Assembly (NCBI RefSeq): GCF_022601975.1
Contig: NZ_JAKVIR010000002.1
Location: forward strand, 1-64,000
DNA length: 64,000 nucleotides
Reading direction: 5' to 3'
DNA from: Pontibacter sp. E15-1
Lineage (GTDB): Bacteria; Bacteroidota; Bacteroidia; Cytophagales; Hymenobacteraceae
Under the pieces are notes generated by a model. The model was not told the DNA's origin, ran no database searches, and was given only the letters and a program-made list of their open reading frames with translations. Position 1 is the first letter of the stretch. Every line of letters begins with the position of its first letter. The position numbers and the translations under genes are program-made. Below, one piece after another: positions 1-13,721 of this stretch.

Positions 1-1
1 C

Positions 2-133
2 CCTTACAACATGAAGATGCAAGAGATAGAAGAAAGGATTAGCCGGGAGCTTCAGAAAGCAAAGCTGCTCCAACCAGCGAAGATAAGCAACATCCTCCAG
101 TACATGGAGCAGCAAATAAGTGTACCCTTATAA
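2..133 (+). CDS. C-terminal end of an unknown protein (partial at window edge)
   Basis: An open frame enters from the left edge and ends at two consecutive TAA codons at 131-136. The 43 visible residues are charged and predicted helical (from MQEIEERISRELQ to YMEQQISVPL), with no motif I recognise. It runs towards the smc gene, tail to tail, with only 18 bases between the two stops and no obvious terminator hairpin between them. It could also be a short ORF that begins at the ATG at 11, but the frame is open to the edge, so a longer upstream gene is more likely. Function unknown. Confidence 0.5.
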   Translation, partial: PYNMKMQEIEERISRELQKAKLLQPAKISNILQYMEQQISVPL

Positions 134-151
134 TAAGGTAATGGGAGTAAG

Positions 152-3688
<3,537 letters not shown>

Positions 3689-3720
3689 TCGCGTGTGCGG
3701 AAACGATGTTAATCTAAACT

Positions 3721-3728
3721 CAAAAATA
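3721..3728 (-). promoter_or_regulatory. Possible promoter -7 box of smc
   Basis: Read on the minus strand this is TATTTTTG, which fits the Bacteroidota -7 consensus TAnnTTTG, 32 bases before the smc ATG. A TTG lies 16 bases upstream, slightly closer than the usual 17-23 base spacing, so the -33 match is weak. Confidence 0.35.
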
Positions 3729-3806
3729 AGACGATTTTCGATACCAATAGGTCTGACCGTGCTTTAATATTCGGGGAGGCACATCAATTCTGCGCCGGAT
3801 TTTCGC

Positions 3807-3814
3807 TATATTTG
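3807..3814 (+). promoter_or_regulatory. Possible promoter -7 box of the small membrane protein gene
   Basis: TATATTTG matches TAnnTTTG and ends 16 bases before the ATG at 3831, which would give a leader of about ten bases. No clear TTTG is visible at the -33 position. Confidence 0.35.
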
Positions 3815-3830
3815 GGTATAGACCAACGCA

Positions 3831-4355
3831 ATGGAAGACTTTAAATTAATTTTATATGTACTGGCAGCCGTTGCCTACTTTGTGTTCATGCAGTGGCGCA
3901 AAGCCTTCAACGCGCCAAAGGGGGAACAGGACCAAAAGGAACCACCAAGGCCTGAACGCCGCCAGCAACACCCCGCCAAGCCCGTCACATCTTTTGAGGA
4001 TATTTTGCGGGAACTGCAGCCTAAGCTAGACCAGGCGGAGGCACGTGGAAAAAAGGCCGTGGATCGGGCCAGGGAAGAATTGACGCAAAGGATGCCGCCA
4101 CTTGTAACTGAGGCAACTGTCATTCCGAGGTCTCCCACAAAACCGGACCTGGTACCGCGGGCGCTTTCCTGGGAGAAACCTGCTGACGCCAAGCGCCTGG
4201 CCGTGCTTTCGGAGGAACACCTTCAGAAAAAACGGTTTGAGTCGTATACCAAAGATAAGAAAAATGCGAACCGCTACGCCAGCCTGCTAAAAAACCCGAC
4301 CTCCGTTCGTGATGCGGTAATCCTTACCGAGATCTTCAACAGGAAATATACCTAG
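3831..4355 (+). CDS. Small membrane-anchored hypothetical protein
   Basis: A 174-residue protein with one N-terminal hydrophobic segment (about residues 5-20, LILYVLAAVAYFVFMQW) followed by a charged, Pro- and Gln-rich stretch (about 25-60) and a Lys/Glu-rich helical tail ending NPTSVRDAVILTEIFNRKY. This looks like a single-pass protein with a long cytoplasmic or periplasmic tail and no enzyme motif. The tail phrase on line with VRDAVILTEIF is the best conserved-looking part. I do not recognise the family. It sits divergent from smc and convergent with the DUF4159 gene. Coding status is supported by composition and by the promoter-like box just upstream; function unknown. Confidence 0.7.
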   Translation: MEDFKLILYVLAAVAYFVFMQWRKAFNAPKGEQDQKEPPRPERRQQHPAKPVTSFEDILRELQPKLDQAEARGKKAVDRAREELTQRMPPLVTEATVIPRSPTKPDLVPRALSWEKPADAKRLAVLSEEHLQKKRFESYTKDKKNANRYASLLKNPTSVRDAVILTEIFNRKYT

Positions 4356-4406
4356 CCGCTCAAATCTCTTTGATAATCTTCGCGTTGTCTGCAACTTAAA
4401 ACTCAT

Positions 4407-5075
4407 TTAATCTGCCACCGTCAGGGCAAACGTGAGGATATTGGCGCCCATCCGGAGGGCCTGTTGGCGTATGGGTTCCGGGTCGTTGTAAATCTCTTGG
4501 TCCTCCCATCCATTCCCTAAATCGGTTTCATAGGTATAGAAGCACACCAAACGGCCTTTGTATAGAATACCGAATCCTTGCGGGGGCTTGTTGTCGTGCT
4601 CGTGTATCTTGGGCAACCCGTTGGCGAAGGTATATTTTTGCCTGTAAATCGGGTGGTCGAAGGGCAGTTCTACAAAGTCAAGGTCCGGGAACACTTTTTT
4701 CATTTCCGTCCGGATGTATTTGTCGAGGCCGTAATTGTCATCGATGTGCAGGAAACCGCCATTGATGAGGTAATTTCTAAGGTTTTCAGCCTCTGCATCG
4801 CTAAAAACAACGTTTCCGTGCCCAGTCATATGCACGAATGGATAGCTGAAAAGCTCAGGGCTCCCAACCTCCACCACGGCTTCGTCCGGGGCGATGTTTG
4901 TGCTCAGGTTCTGATTGCAAAACCGGATCAGGTTTGGCAGCGAGGTTTTGTTGGCATACCAGTCGCCGCCGCCATTGTACTTCAGCTTGGCCACTTTAAA
5001 GCTGTAATTCTGTGCATTCGCAGCAGGAAGCGCGGCAAGAAGTAGCAACAGAGCAATCAGGAGGCGTTTCAGCAT
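4407..5075 (-). CDS. DUF4159 domain protein, exported
   Basis: A 222-residue protein with a clear Sec signal peptide (MLKRLLIALLLLLAALPAANAQ) and then a DUF4159 body. Visible family features are the conserved opening NYSFKVAKLKYNGGGDWYANKTSLPNL, the HMTGHGNVVFSDAEAENLRNYL block and the HIDDNYGLD block, which resemble a class I glutamine-amidotransferase-like Rossmann fold as in other DUF4159 proteins. Molecular function is not established for the family. It starts 14 bases after the rsmE stop on the same strand, so both are probably one transcript. Confidence 0.85.
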   Translation of the reverse strand: MLKRLLIALLLLLAALPAANAQNYSFKVAKLKYNGGGDWYANKTSLPNLIRFCNQNLSTNIAPDEAVVEVGSPELFSYPFVHMTGHGNVVFSDAEAENLRNYLINGGFLHIDDNYGLDKYIRTEMKKVFPDLDFVELPFDHPIYRQKYTFANGLPKIHEHDNKPPQGFGILYKGRLVCFYTYETDLGNGWEDQEIYNDPEPIRQQALRMGANILTFALTVAD

Positions 5076-5089
5076 GGCGTGTTTCAGTC

Positions 5090-5806
5090 TTATAACGGGG
5101 CGTAGATGTCGTGGAGCACGTGCAGGGAGTGGCAGGCCACCAGGGCTGCCGTTTCGGTGCGCAGCCGGCTTGTGCCCAGCGTCACGGGCCGGATACCCGC
5201 CTTGTAGGCCATGGCAATTTCTTCAGGAGAAAAATCCCCCTCCGGGCCGATCATGATGCAGTGGGGCTGCCCATAGGTATAGTGATCCTTGATGCTCTTG
5301 GTGGCATCGTCTTCCAAATGAGCAATATAAGTATGGTTTGTCAGGGCTTTTTGTAAAAACCGGTGGAAAGGAGTGAGGTCGTGCAGCAGGGGAAGATACC
5401 CTTTCTGTGACTGCTTCATGGCACTAACGGCAATTTTCTCCAGTCGCTCCAGTTTCAGGTTGCGCCGCTCAGAGTGGTCGCACAGCAGAAAGGTGATTTC
5501 GCTGACCCCGATCTCCACGGCTTTCTCCACAAACCACTCCATGCGGTCGATGTTTTTGGTGGGGGCCACGGCGATGTGTGTGCTATAGGGCAGCTTGCCA
5601 TACTCCATTTGCTTGTCTATCACCTGTAGCTGACACTTCTTTTGGTTGGCATCCTGAATGATGGCAGTATAAAGCCCGCCAATGCCGTCTATAAGGTAGA
5701 TGGTGTCCCCCTGTTGCAGGCGAAGCACGCGCGTGCAGTGTTTGGACTCGTCCTCGCTCAGCACATAGAACTCAGATGATATGTCGGGGGTATAAAACAG
5801 GTGCAC
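5090..5806 (-). CDS. rsmE: 16S rRNA (uracil1498-N3)-methyltransferase RsmE
   Basis: SPOUT-class methyltransferase that uses S-adenosylmethionine to methylate N3 of U1498 in 16S rRNA of the 30S subunit. The 238-residue protein has the N-terminal PUA-like domain (SKHCTRVLRLQQGD near 22-35), and the C-terminal trefoil-knot motifs MIGPEGDFSPEEI (about 187) and LGTSRLRTETAALVACHSL (about 212). Length matches the family. The start is GTG at 5804-5806; the first residues MHLFYTPDI are typical for Bacteroidota RsmE. It is the upstream gene of a two-gene unit with the DUF4159 gene. Confidence 0.95.
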   Translation of the reverse strand: MHLFYTPDISSEFYVLSEDESKHCTRVLRLQQGDTIYLIDGIGGLYTAIIQDANQKKCQLQVIDKQMEYGKLPYSTHIAVAPTKNIDRMEWFVEKAVEIGVSEITFLLCDHSERRNLKLERLEKIAVSAMKQSQKGYLPLLHDLTPFHRFLQKALTNHTYIAHLEDDATKSIKDHYTYGQPHCIMIGPEGDFSPEEIAMAYKAGIRPVTLGTSRLRTETAALVACHSLHVLHDIYAPL

Positions 5807-5995
5807 GGTGCTTGATTTGAAAGTTGATTACAGTTTTTTAAAGAATGTAGTATAAAACACGAACAGCGTTCGTCGCAGGCCATCGTCAGTTCCCAACGCG
5901 CTTACGGGATGCAGAAGTACCCATAGCCGGGCAGGTATACCCTCTTTTTCTACATACGAATGTATGGAATTTGCGACTATTACGGAAGCGGACAG

Positions 5996-6029
5996 AAAAA
6001 AAGCCCCTCCGACAAATGCAGAGAGGCTT
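5996..6029 (-). terminator. Rho-independent terminator of pckA
   Basis: Arms 6001-6009 and 6021-6029 pair over 9 bp with one G-U, loop of 11 bases, followed on the minus strand by a run of seven T at 6002-5996. It lies 22 bases after the pckA stop. Confidence 0.8.
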
Positions 6030-6051
6030 CGTGTTAGAAAGTATGGAGTAG

Positions 6052-7665
6052 TTATGCTGTTACTTCTACATGCGGCGCGCCGGCCAGTATTTCTTCGCTC
6101 GCAAACGTGGCGTATTTCCGGAAATTCTCGACAAATTTAGCCGCGAGCCCGGTTGCCTTGGCGTCGTAGTCCTCTTTTTTCTCCCAGGTGTTGCGCGGGT
6201 TCAGAATGTCTGACGGCACTCCCGGGCAACTGTCCGGTATCTCTACACCAAACACCGGGTGCTCGGTATAGTTCACAGTGCTGAGTTCTCCGTTCAGTGC
6301 TGCCGTGATCATAGCGCGGGTATAGGCCAGTTTCATCCGGGAGCCGATGCCGTACGGGCCACCCGTCCAGCCTGTGTTCACGAGCCATACGTTCACATTC
6401 TCCTGTTCCATCTTCTGCCCGAACATCTCCGCATACCGGGTTGGGTGCAAGGGCAGAAAAGCCGCCCCGAAGCAGGCAGAGAAGGTGGTGACCGGCTCTG
6501 TAACACCAACTTCTGTGCCAGCTACTTTAGCGGTATACCCCGAAATGAAGTGGTACATCGCCTGGCTCTTGTTCAGCTTCGAGATGGGCGGAATCACACC
6601 GAAGGCGTCTGCCGTCAGGAAGAAAATATTTTTCGGTATACCGGCCCGAGACGGATTAACCGCATTCGGGATATGGAAAATCGGGTATGCCGTGCGTGTG
6701 TTCTGTGTTACAGAGCTGTCTGTATAGTCCACTGTGCGGGTTCCCTCATAAAAGCGGGTGTTCTCTACAACAGATCCAAACCGGATCGCGTCCCATATCT
6801 CCGGCTCCTTTTCATGGGTCAGGTCAATCACTTTGGCGTAGCATCCGCCCTCAAAGTTAAAGACGCTGTCCTCAGTCCAGCCATGCTCGTCGTCGCCGAT
6901 CAGGCCGCGGTTGGGGTCTGCGGAAAGCGTGGTTTTGCCTGTGCCCGAAAGCCCAAAGAAAATCGCGGTGTCCCCCTCATGGCCCACATTGGCAGAGCAG
7001 TGCATCGAAAGGGTGTTCTTTTCCTGGGGCAGCAGGTAGTTCAGCACCGAGAAAATCCCTTTCTTGATTTCACCGGCATACCCGGTGCCGCCAATCAGAA
7101 TCATACCCTTGGTGAGGTTGATGATGGCGAAGTTGGACTGGCGCGTTCCGTCCACGGCGGGATCAGCCTCAAACTCCGGCACACACAGGATCGTAAACTC
7201 CGGCTGATGCTGTTCAAGGTCCTTTTTTGATAGGCGAAGGAACATGTTGTGGCAGAAGAGGTTGTGCCAGGCCTGTGTGTTGATGATGCGCAGGTTCAGG
7301 CGGTAATCCGGGTGGGCTCCTGCATAGGCATCGCGCACGTATAGCTTGCGGTCTTCCAGAAAGTCCACCATCTTTTGCTGCAGCTGGTCAAACTTTTCCG
7401 GTGAAAAGGGAATGTTGATGTCGCCCCACCACACGGTATCCGCGGTTTTGGCATCTTCAACAATAAAGCGATCCTTCGGGGAGCGGCCGGTAAAAACGCC
7501 GGTGTCGCACATGAGTGCGCCCGTGTCCGTCAGCTTTCCTTCCCCATTCATGATTGCCTCTTCCACCAGTTCAGCAGGGCTCAGGTTCCAGCGGATCTCC
7601 CGTGCTTTGTTAATGCCTAGCGATGACAGGCCTGCTGTAAACAACTTACCTTCAGATTGTTTCAT
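6052..7665 (-). CDS. pckA: Phosphoenolpyruvate carboxykinase (ATP)
   Basis: Converts oxaloacetate plus ATP to phosphoenolpyruvate, CO2 and ADP, the first committed step of gluconeogenesis. The 537-residue protein shows the ATP-dependent class features: the kinase P-loop GLSGTGKTTLS (about 236-246), the metal/substrate motif GDDEHGWTEDSVFNFEGGCYAK (from about 255), and the oxaloacetate-binding R of TGRSPKDRFIVED near 60-70. The C-terminal NTGWTGGPYGIGSRM block is also intact. The start at 7665 gives the normal N-terminus (..LSSLGINKAREIRWNLS). The gene is monocistronic, with a terminator right after the stop, and is divergent from the peptide transporter across a 487-base gap. Confidence 0.97.
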   Translation of the reverse strand: MKQSEGKLFTAGLSSLGINKAREIRWNLSPAELVEEAIMNGEGKLTDTGALMCDTGVFTGRSPKDRFIVEDAKTADTVWWGDINIPFSPEKFDQLQQKMVDFLEDRKLYVRDAYAGAHPDYRLNLRIINTQAWHNLFCHNMFLRLSKKDLEQHQPEFTILCVPEFEADPAVDGTRQSNFAIINLTKGMILIGGTGYAGEIKKGIFSVLNYLLPQEKNTLSMHCSANVGHEGDTAIFFGLSGTGKTTLSADPNRGLIGDDEHGWTEDSVFNFEGGCYAKVIDLTHEKEPEIWDAIRFGSVVENTRFYEGTRTVDYTDSSVTQNTRTAYPIFHIPNAVNPSRAGIPKNIFFLTADAFGVIPPISKLNKSQAMYHFISGYTAKVAGTEVGVTEPVTTFSACFGAAFLPLHPTRYAEMFGQKMEQENVNVWLVNTGWTGGPYGIGSRMKLAYTRAMITAALNGELSTVNYTEHPVFGVEIPDSCPGVPSDILNPRNTWEKKEDYDAKATGLAAKFVENFRKYATFASEEILAGAPHVEVTA

Positions 7666-8152
7666 TATACACTGCGTTGAGTAATTAAGTGAGTGGTTAC
7701 TTCCTGATGCAAAATTACTATAAAATTATGAATCTCATAATAAAACGCTGTGTGAAGCCTTATTTATTATCAACATCTTAATTTAGAGACGTGATGATGT
7801 ATATATAATCATACGACACCGGGGCCACGGCGATTGGATGTATTTGCTGTTTTGCGGTTAACCTGATATATCTACTTATCTAATTCTGTAGCTGACTACT
7901 ACAAACATTCATTACGGCGGGTTTGGTGGCGTTTGGGCTGAACAAGAAGCTGCTATAAAAATATGCATTGCTTTCGCCAGGCAGTTAGCTTATATATAGG
8001 CATTCCTAAATTTTAACAGTTGCAGCGGCCATCGGCAACATTCCGGGAGAGGGAGAAGGGTGCAGCGGCGGGCAATCATTTGCTTTAACCGAAATAGCGT
8101 GTTATTTTTAACGTGATATACCAACAACTACCTTTCTAATTATCGATCATTT
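7666..8152. other. 487-base intergenic region between divergent pckA and POT transporter genes
   Basis: AT-rich for about 150 bases next to pckA, mixed afterwards. It must hold both promoters. On the minus strand TAATTTTG at 7717-7710 fits the TAnnTTTG -7 box and would give pckA a leader of about 40 bases. I saw no matching box close to the transporter start, no ORF of note and no convincing inverted repeat. Confidence 0.5.
7710..7717 (-). promoter_or_regulatory. Possible promoter -7 box of pckA
   Basis: Minus-strand TAATTTTG matches TAnnTTTG, 45 bases before the pckA ATG. The region 17-23 bases further upstream has only a weak TTT match for the -33 element. Confidence 0.35.
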
Positions 8153-9952
8153 ATGTCAGATTCCAAACCTATTTCCGGAGGGAGAGCGCCAGCTTTTATT
8201 GATCCGCAGGACACTTTGTTTGGCCATCCCAAAGGCCTCATGATTCTATTTTTCACCGAAATGTGGGAACGCTTCAGCTATTATGGCATGCGCGGCATTC
8301 TGGTGTTGTTTCTGGTGTCGAATGTAAACGGCGGCTTCAGCTGGACTGAAACGGAGGCGATCAGCCTTTATGGCACCTATACCATGCTGGTGTATCTGGT
8401 GGCGATTCCGGGGGGATTGCTGGCGGACAAAGTGTTGGGACAGAAAAAATCGGTGATGCTGGGCGGCTTCACGCTGGTAGCGGGTCACTTTCTGATGGCC
8501 TGGCCAGCGGAGTGGGCTTTTTACACAGCCCTGGCGCTGATCATTGCCGGCACCGGAATGCTGAAGCCGAACATCTCCACCATGGTGGGCGGGCTTTACC
8601 GCGAGGGCGACAGCCGTCGTGACTCTGGTTTCACGATCTTCTATATGGGCATCAACCTCGGCGCTTTCCTCGCGGCACTGATCGTGGGGTACGTGGGCGA
8701 GACTATCGGCTGGCATTACGGCTTCTCTTTGGCGGGCATCGGTATGTTGCTGGGGCAGATGGTATTCATCGGCGGGCAAAAGTACCTTCGCCATGTCGGC
8801 AACCTCGTAAAAAGTGAAGACCGGATTTTTGACAAGAATGAGCGACAGCAGCAAGAAGGCGGCAATGGCTTCTCTAAAGTAGAGAAAGACCGTTTGGTGC
8901 TGCTGGGCATCTCCTTCGTGATTGTGCTGGTGTTCTGGGCTGCGTTTGAGCAGGCCGGAGGGTTGATGAACCTATACACCAAGAACTACACGGACCGCTA
9001 TATCGGTGATGAGTTCGCCGTGAATGAATATAACACGCAGGGCAAGGATACGCAGGATCTGCTGGCCATTGAGGCTACCAAGAAGGTGGTGGAGAATAAG
9101 CAGGTTACAGAGTTCAACACCGTCGGGGAGTTTTTCGGCAACCTGGTATCGCCTCGGTCGCTCACCTATGAGGAAATCAACAGCGAGTTGAGCAAGCCTA
9201 TAGAAGTGGAAGGTACCACCATTGAGCCAGCCACGCGCATTAACAGCCGGCAGTTTATGCTGCCGGTGGCGGAGGCAGACAGCGCTACCTACAACGCCTT
9301 GCTCTCGGATAGCGCCCCGATCGTGGAGACTTCCAGCGCCTTTACCATTTTTGACCGGCAGAATGAGCAGCCTGGGTTTATTGTTCCTGCCAGCTGGTTC
9401 CAGAGCCTAAACGCCCTGTTCATCCTGATCTTCGGGGGTATAGTAGCCACCATCTGGCTATATCTGGCCAAGACCGGTAAAAACCCGCCGTCCATCGCTA
9501 AAATGGGAATCGGAACCGCCATCATGGGCACAGGCTTCATCTTTATGGTGTTTGCCTCGCTGCAGCGGGAGTCCAGCATCTTTGGTCTTTCCTCGATGTG
9601 GTGGCTGGTGCTGGCTTACCTCTTCCATACCTTGGGGGAATTGGCGCTTTCTCCGGTGGCACTATCTTATATCACCAAGCTGGCTCCGAAGAGTCTGGTG
9701 GCATCCATCATGGGCATCTACTTTGCTGTGACTGGCTTGGGCAACAAAGTGGCCGGCCTTTTAGGGGAAGCCGCACAGAACATGGGCGAGATGGAAATCT
9801 TCGGCGGTATAGCCGTTGTGTCTATCTTACTGGGGCTGTTGCTGTGGATCTTCAGTGGCAAGCTGAACCGTTTGTCGCATGGTGCGGAAGACAAGCACGA
9901 CAATGAGGGGAAGGCTCAGACCGGCCAGCTGCTGGAAGCGGAACTCAGCTAA
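8153..9952 (+). CDS. POT/PTR family proton-dependent oligopeptide transporter
   Basis: Inner-membrane major-facilitator protein that imports di- and tripeptides with protons. The 599 residues include the POT proton-coupling motif EMWERFSYYG (36-45), GGLLADKVLGQKKSVMLGG (near 88) and the PTR2 signature FYMGINLGAFLA (about 163-174). About 12-14 hydrophobic segments are visible. Between two membrane halves there is a long hydrophilic insert (about residues 275-410) with many Asp, Glu, Thr and Asn, probably extracytoplasmic; this insert is common in Bacteroidota POT proteins. It is followed by a strong terminator, so it is a single-gene unit. Confidence 0.93.
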   Translation: MSDSKPISGGRAPAFIDPQDTLFGHPKGLMILFFTEMWERFSYYGMRGILVLFLVSNVNGGFSWTETEAISLYGTYTMLVYLVAIPGGLLADKVLGQKKSVMLGGFTLVAGHFLMAWPAEWAFYTALALIIAGTGMLKPNISTMVGGLYREGDSRRDSGFTIFYMGINLGAFLAALIVGYVGETIGWHYGFSLAGIGMLLGQMVFIGGQKYLRHVGNLVKSEDRIFDKNERQQQEGGNGFSKVEKDRLVLLGISFVIVLVFWAAFEQAGGLMNLYTKNYTDRYIGDEFAVNEYNTQGKDTQDLLAIEATKKVVENKQVTEFNTVGEFFGNLVSPRSLTYEEINSELSKPIEVEGTTIEPATRINSRQFMLPVAEADSATYNALLSDSAPIVETSSAFTIFDRQNEQPGFIVPASWFQSLNALFILIFGGIVATIWLYLAKTGKNPPSIAKMGIGTAIMGTGFIFMVFASLQRESSIFGLSSMWWLVLAYLFHTLGELALSPVALSYITKLAPKSLVASIMGIYFAVTGLGNKVAGLLGEAAQNMGEMEIFGGIAVVSILLGLLLWIFSGKLNRLSHGAEDKHDNEGKAQTGQLLEAELS

Positions 9953-9983
9953 ATCCGCTGTAGCTGCGGCTCGTTAGAATTAA

Positions 9984-10021
9984 AAGGCCTTCAGGCGCTT
10001 AGCGCTTGAAGGCCTTTTTTT
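9984..10021 (+). terminator. Strong Rho-independent terminator after the POT transporter
   Basis: A 15-bp stem (9984-9998 with 10002-10016, one G-T wobble) with a 3-base loop and a run of T to 10021. It starts 32 bases after the stop codon. Confidence 0.9.
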
Positions 10022-10312
10022 GTGCTTTCGTCTCAACACAGAAGTAGTAGCGCAGGCCCTCGGATACAATCCTGGAGATCAGCTGTAATACGTAAAAATC
10101 ATGTATATTTATATATGATGATGTTTGGCTTTATAAAATTATGCAAATATTGACAAAAGCTTCTAATTTCCATATATAAAAAATATAATAGTATAATATA
10201 AAGTATATGATGGCATTATGAGGAAAAAAATTGCATATATGCTATCGCTTACATAGATTTCAGACATCAAGCCGAATTAATAAAATCATACTTCAACTTT
10301 TAGCCAAAGTTT
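10022..10312. other. AT-rich intergenic region before the lipoprotein gene
   Basis: From about 10085 to 10300 the sequence is strongly AT-rich with many TATA and ATATAT steps and no ORF of note. It presumably carries the promoter of the gene at 10313, but several overlapping TA-rich boxes make a single choice unsafe. Confidence 0.4.
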
Positions 10313-10909
10313 ATGATTCATTTTAACTGGCGAAGGCAGCTAACAGTTGCCTTCGCTTTTATTTGTCTGAGTTCCTGTGAGGTGATGTCGGATCTGGAGT
10401 TAAATCTGGAGCCTGCACCGGAAGCAGTTACGTATCTCATTCCGCAGGGACAACACTACGCCACCAGCAACTTCTACAAAAAAACAACTAGCAGCAAGCT
10501 CCGTTTCGAAGTCCTGTTTGACAGCAGTGCCGTTTATACTACCACCGATGCCGCGAATCAGGGAGACATCAACAAGCTATATGGCCTGTCAGACTGCGGC
10601 GGCTTGCACCAGGTGAACAGCGCCCGCTTCGGGTGGCGCTGGTATCAAAACAAGTTGGAAATACACGCCTATACCTACCTGAACAAGCAGCGCCAGTCAA
10701 AGTTGATTGGCACCGTAGCACTGGGTAAGAAAAGCGTTTGCGAGCTCGAATTCCTGGATCAGGAGTACCAATTTTGGCTGGACGGAAAGATGGTGAAAAT
10801 GCCGCGTGCCTGTAACGGGGAAGGAGCGGGTTACCAACTGTACCCGTACTTCGGCGGCGACGAAACGGCCCCTCACGATGTCACTATTTATATCCGGGAT
10901 CTGGAGTAA
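10313..10909 (+). CDS. Predicted lipoprotein, orphan
   Basis: A 198-residue protein with a lipoprotein signal: positively charged start, hydrophobic core LTVAFAFICL and lipobox LSSC (Cys 22). The mature part has alternating hydrophobic residues and many aromatics (GWRWYQNKLEIHAYTYLN, YQFWLDGKMVKMP, YQLYPYFGGDETAPHDVTIYI), which suggests a beta-sandwich of the concanavalin/jelly-roll kind. A polysaccharide-binding or lyase-like fold is possible but I do not recognise a family or catalytic residues. It is alone between the POT terminator and the groEL terminator. Confidence 0.75.
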   Translation: MIHFNWRRQLTVAFAFICLSSCEVMSDLELNLEPAPEAVTYLIPQGQHYATSNFYKKTTSSKLRFEVLFDSSAVYTTTDAANQGDINKLYGLSDCGGLHQVNSARFGWRWYQNKLEIHAYTYLNKQRQSKLIGTVALGKKSVCELEFLDQEYQFWLDGKMVKMPRACNGEGAGYQLYPYFGGDETAPHDVTIYIRDLE

Positions 10910-11053
10910 TGCACTAAATGCTGCTGTGCTTTAAGCAGCTCTAATTTTTGATTGGTGAGTTTATTGATTTAACAGCCCTGCCTTCAAAAGGAGTTAAAAG
11001 AGAGCCTTGCGTAACAGCAGTAAATAGCTTTTCAACTCATCCTCCATATATAA

Positions 11054-11087
11054 AAAAAACCTGAGCCATTGCTGACTCAGGTTTTTT
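11054..11087. terminator. Bidirectional terminator between the lipoprotein gene and groEL
   Basis: A 12-bp perfect stem (11054-11065 with 11076-11087) with a 10-base loop. The outer six pairs are A-T, so each strand ends in a T run. It stops groEL from the right and could serve the lipoprotein gene from the left. Confidence 0.85.
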
Positions 11088-11108
11088 AGTGTTAGGTGAG
11101 GGGATGAA

Positions 11109-12746
<1,638 letters not shown>

Positions 12747-12783
12747 TTAATATACTTTTGGATTAAGTTTTACAGATCTTAAA

Positions 12784-13074
12784 TTAAAGAATCGCAAGGA
12801 TGTCAGACTCGCGCATGATCAGGTAGTCACCTCCATCTACGGAAATCTCAGTGCCTGCATACTTGCCATACAACACCTGGTCACCCACTTTCAACTGCGG
12901 AGCGATAAGTGATCCCTGGTCAGAGGTTTTTCCTTCTCCTACGGCTACAACCTCTCCTCGCTGAGGCTTCTCTTTAGCAGTATCAGGGATGATGATACCT
13001 GACTTTGTCTTTTCTTCTGCTGCAGCAGGAGCTACAATTACTCTGTCTGCTAATGGTTTAATGCTGATTGACAT
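12784..13074 (-). CDS. groES: Co-chaperonin GroES (10 kDa)
   Basis: Heptameric lid of the GroEL chaperonin. The 96-residue protein has the family blocks PLADRVIV, the mobile loop [28 protein letters not shown] (about 19-46) and the C-terminal [13 protein letters not shown]. It is the promoter-proximal gene of the groES-groEL pair; 256 bases separate it from secG, and that gap contains a terminator-like hairpin and repeated CTGACA motifs. Confidence 0.98.
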   Translation of the reverse strand: MSISIKPLADRVIVAPAAAEEKTKSGIIIPDTAKEKPQRGEVVAVGEGKTSDQGSLIAPQLKVGDQVLYGKYAGTEISVDGGDYLIMRESDILAIL

Positions 13075-13207
13075 AGTTTTTTGTTATTATGTTTATTGTT
13101 TATAAGTATGTAATAACACGGCTATACTATCACTTCTTGTGCCAAGACGGCATTCCTGCCATTTTACGTCAAATTTGCAGTTTTGAGCCGGTGGGCACCT
13201 GCCATCC

Positions 13208-13254
13208 CTGACATAACCTGACACAAGAAAACAAATTTGGCGGCAAAGCTGACA
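13208..13254 (-). promoter_or_regulatory. Repeated CTGACA (TGTCAG) motifs upstream of groES
   Basis: CTGACA occurs at 13208-13213, 13218-13223 and 13249-13254 on the plus strand, i.e. TGTCAG on the groES strand. The first two are exactly 10 bases apart, one helical turn, and are both preceded by C (CCTGACA). They lie about 135-180 bases before the groES ATG. Role unknown; a heat-shock regulator site is a guess. Confidence 0.3.
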
Positions 13255-13279
13255 CCGAAAGGGGAGTGACAGCAAAGCA

Positions 13280-13312
13280 AAAGAGCCAACCCTGCGTCAG
13301 GACTGGCTCTTT
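13280..13312 (-). terminator. Terminator-like hairpin after secG
   Basis: Arms 13280-13288 and 13304-13312 pair over 9 bp and an inner CCTG/CAGG pair adds a second helix. The T run on the minus strand is short and interrupted (TTTTGCTTTGC), so termination may be partial and leave some read-through into groES. Confidence 0.6.
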
Positions 13313-13330
13313 GCGTACGTATAGATCGGA

Positions 13331-13720
13331 CTATTCTGCGTTAGCTGTGTCCACCATATCCGGGATATTGGCTGCATCAGGAATAGCGGCTGAAGAATCT
13401 TCTGACGCGCCTGGAAATGCGCCCGGGGCGGCAGGAAGCTGCGACTGACGCGCGCGCTCCTCGTTTACGCTGCGACTAACGGCTGCATCACCGGCAGAGC
13501 TGCCTATCATGTGAGTGCCCAAAGTCAGGATAACAAGACCGATGGCAAATGCCCAGGTGAGCTTTTCGAGCAGGTCGCCGGTGCGCTTCACGCCCATCAA
13601 CTGGCTGGTGCTGCCTCCAAACTGGCTGGAGAGCCCGCCTCCCTTAGGGTTTTGGGCAAGTACCACTAAAATTAGCAGTACGCAAACAAAGATAATGATA
13701 CTGATAAGGGTGATATACAT
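13331..13720 (-). CDS. secG: Preprotein translocase subunit SecG
   Basis: Small inner-membrane subunit of the SecYEG channel. The 129 residues hold two hydrophobic helices (about 3-22 and 53-73) around the conserved loop VVLAQNPKGGGLSSQFGG, the hallmark of SecG, then a Bacteroidota-type Ala/Pro/Ser-rich tail. The ATG lies one base away from the stop of the preceding TPR-like gene, so the two are translationally coupled within the run miaB - sigma54 activator - lptE - TPR-like - secG. Confidence 0.95.
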   Translation of the reverse strand: MYITLISIIIFVCVLLILVVLAQNPKGGGLSSQFGGSTSQLMGVKRTGDLLEKLTWAFAIGLVILTLGTHMIGSSAGDAAVSRSVNEERARQSQLPAAPGAFPGASEDSSAAIPDAANIPDMVDTANAE

Positions 13721-13721
13721 C

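Noticed and set aside
13075..13207. Possible sigma54 promoter (TGGCAC on the minus strand, about 13143-13138) before groES
   Set aside because: At the required spacing the -12 element reads GA, not GC, and no second match supports it.
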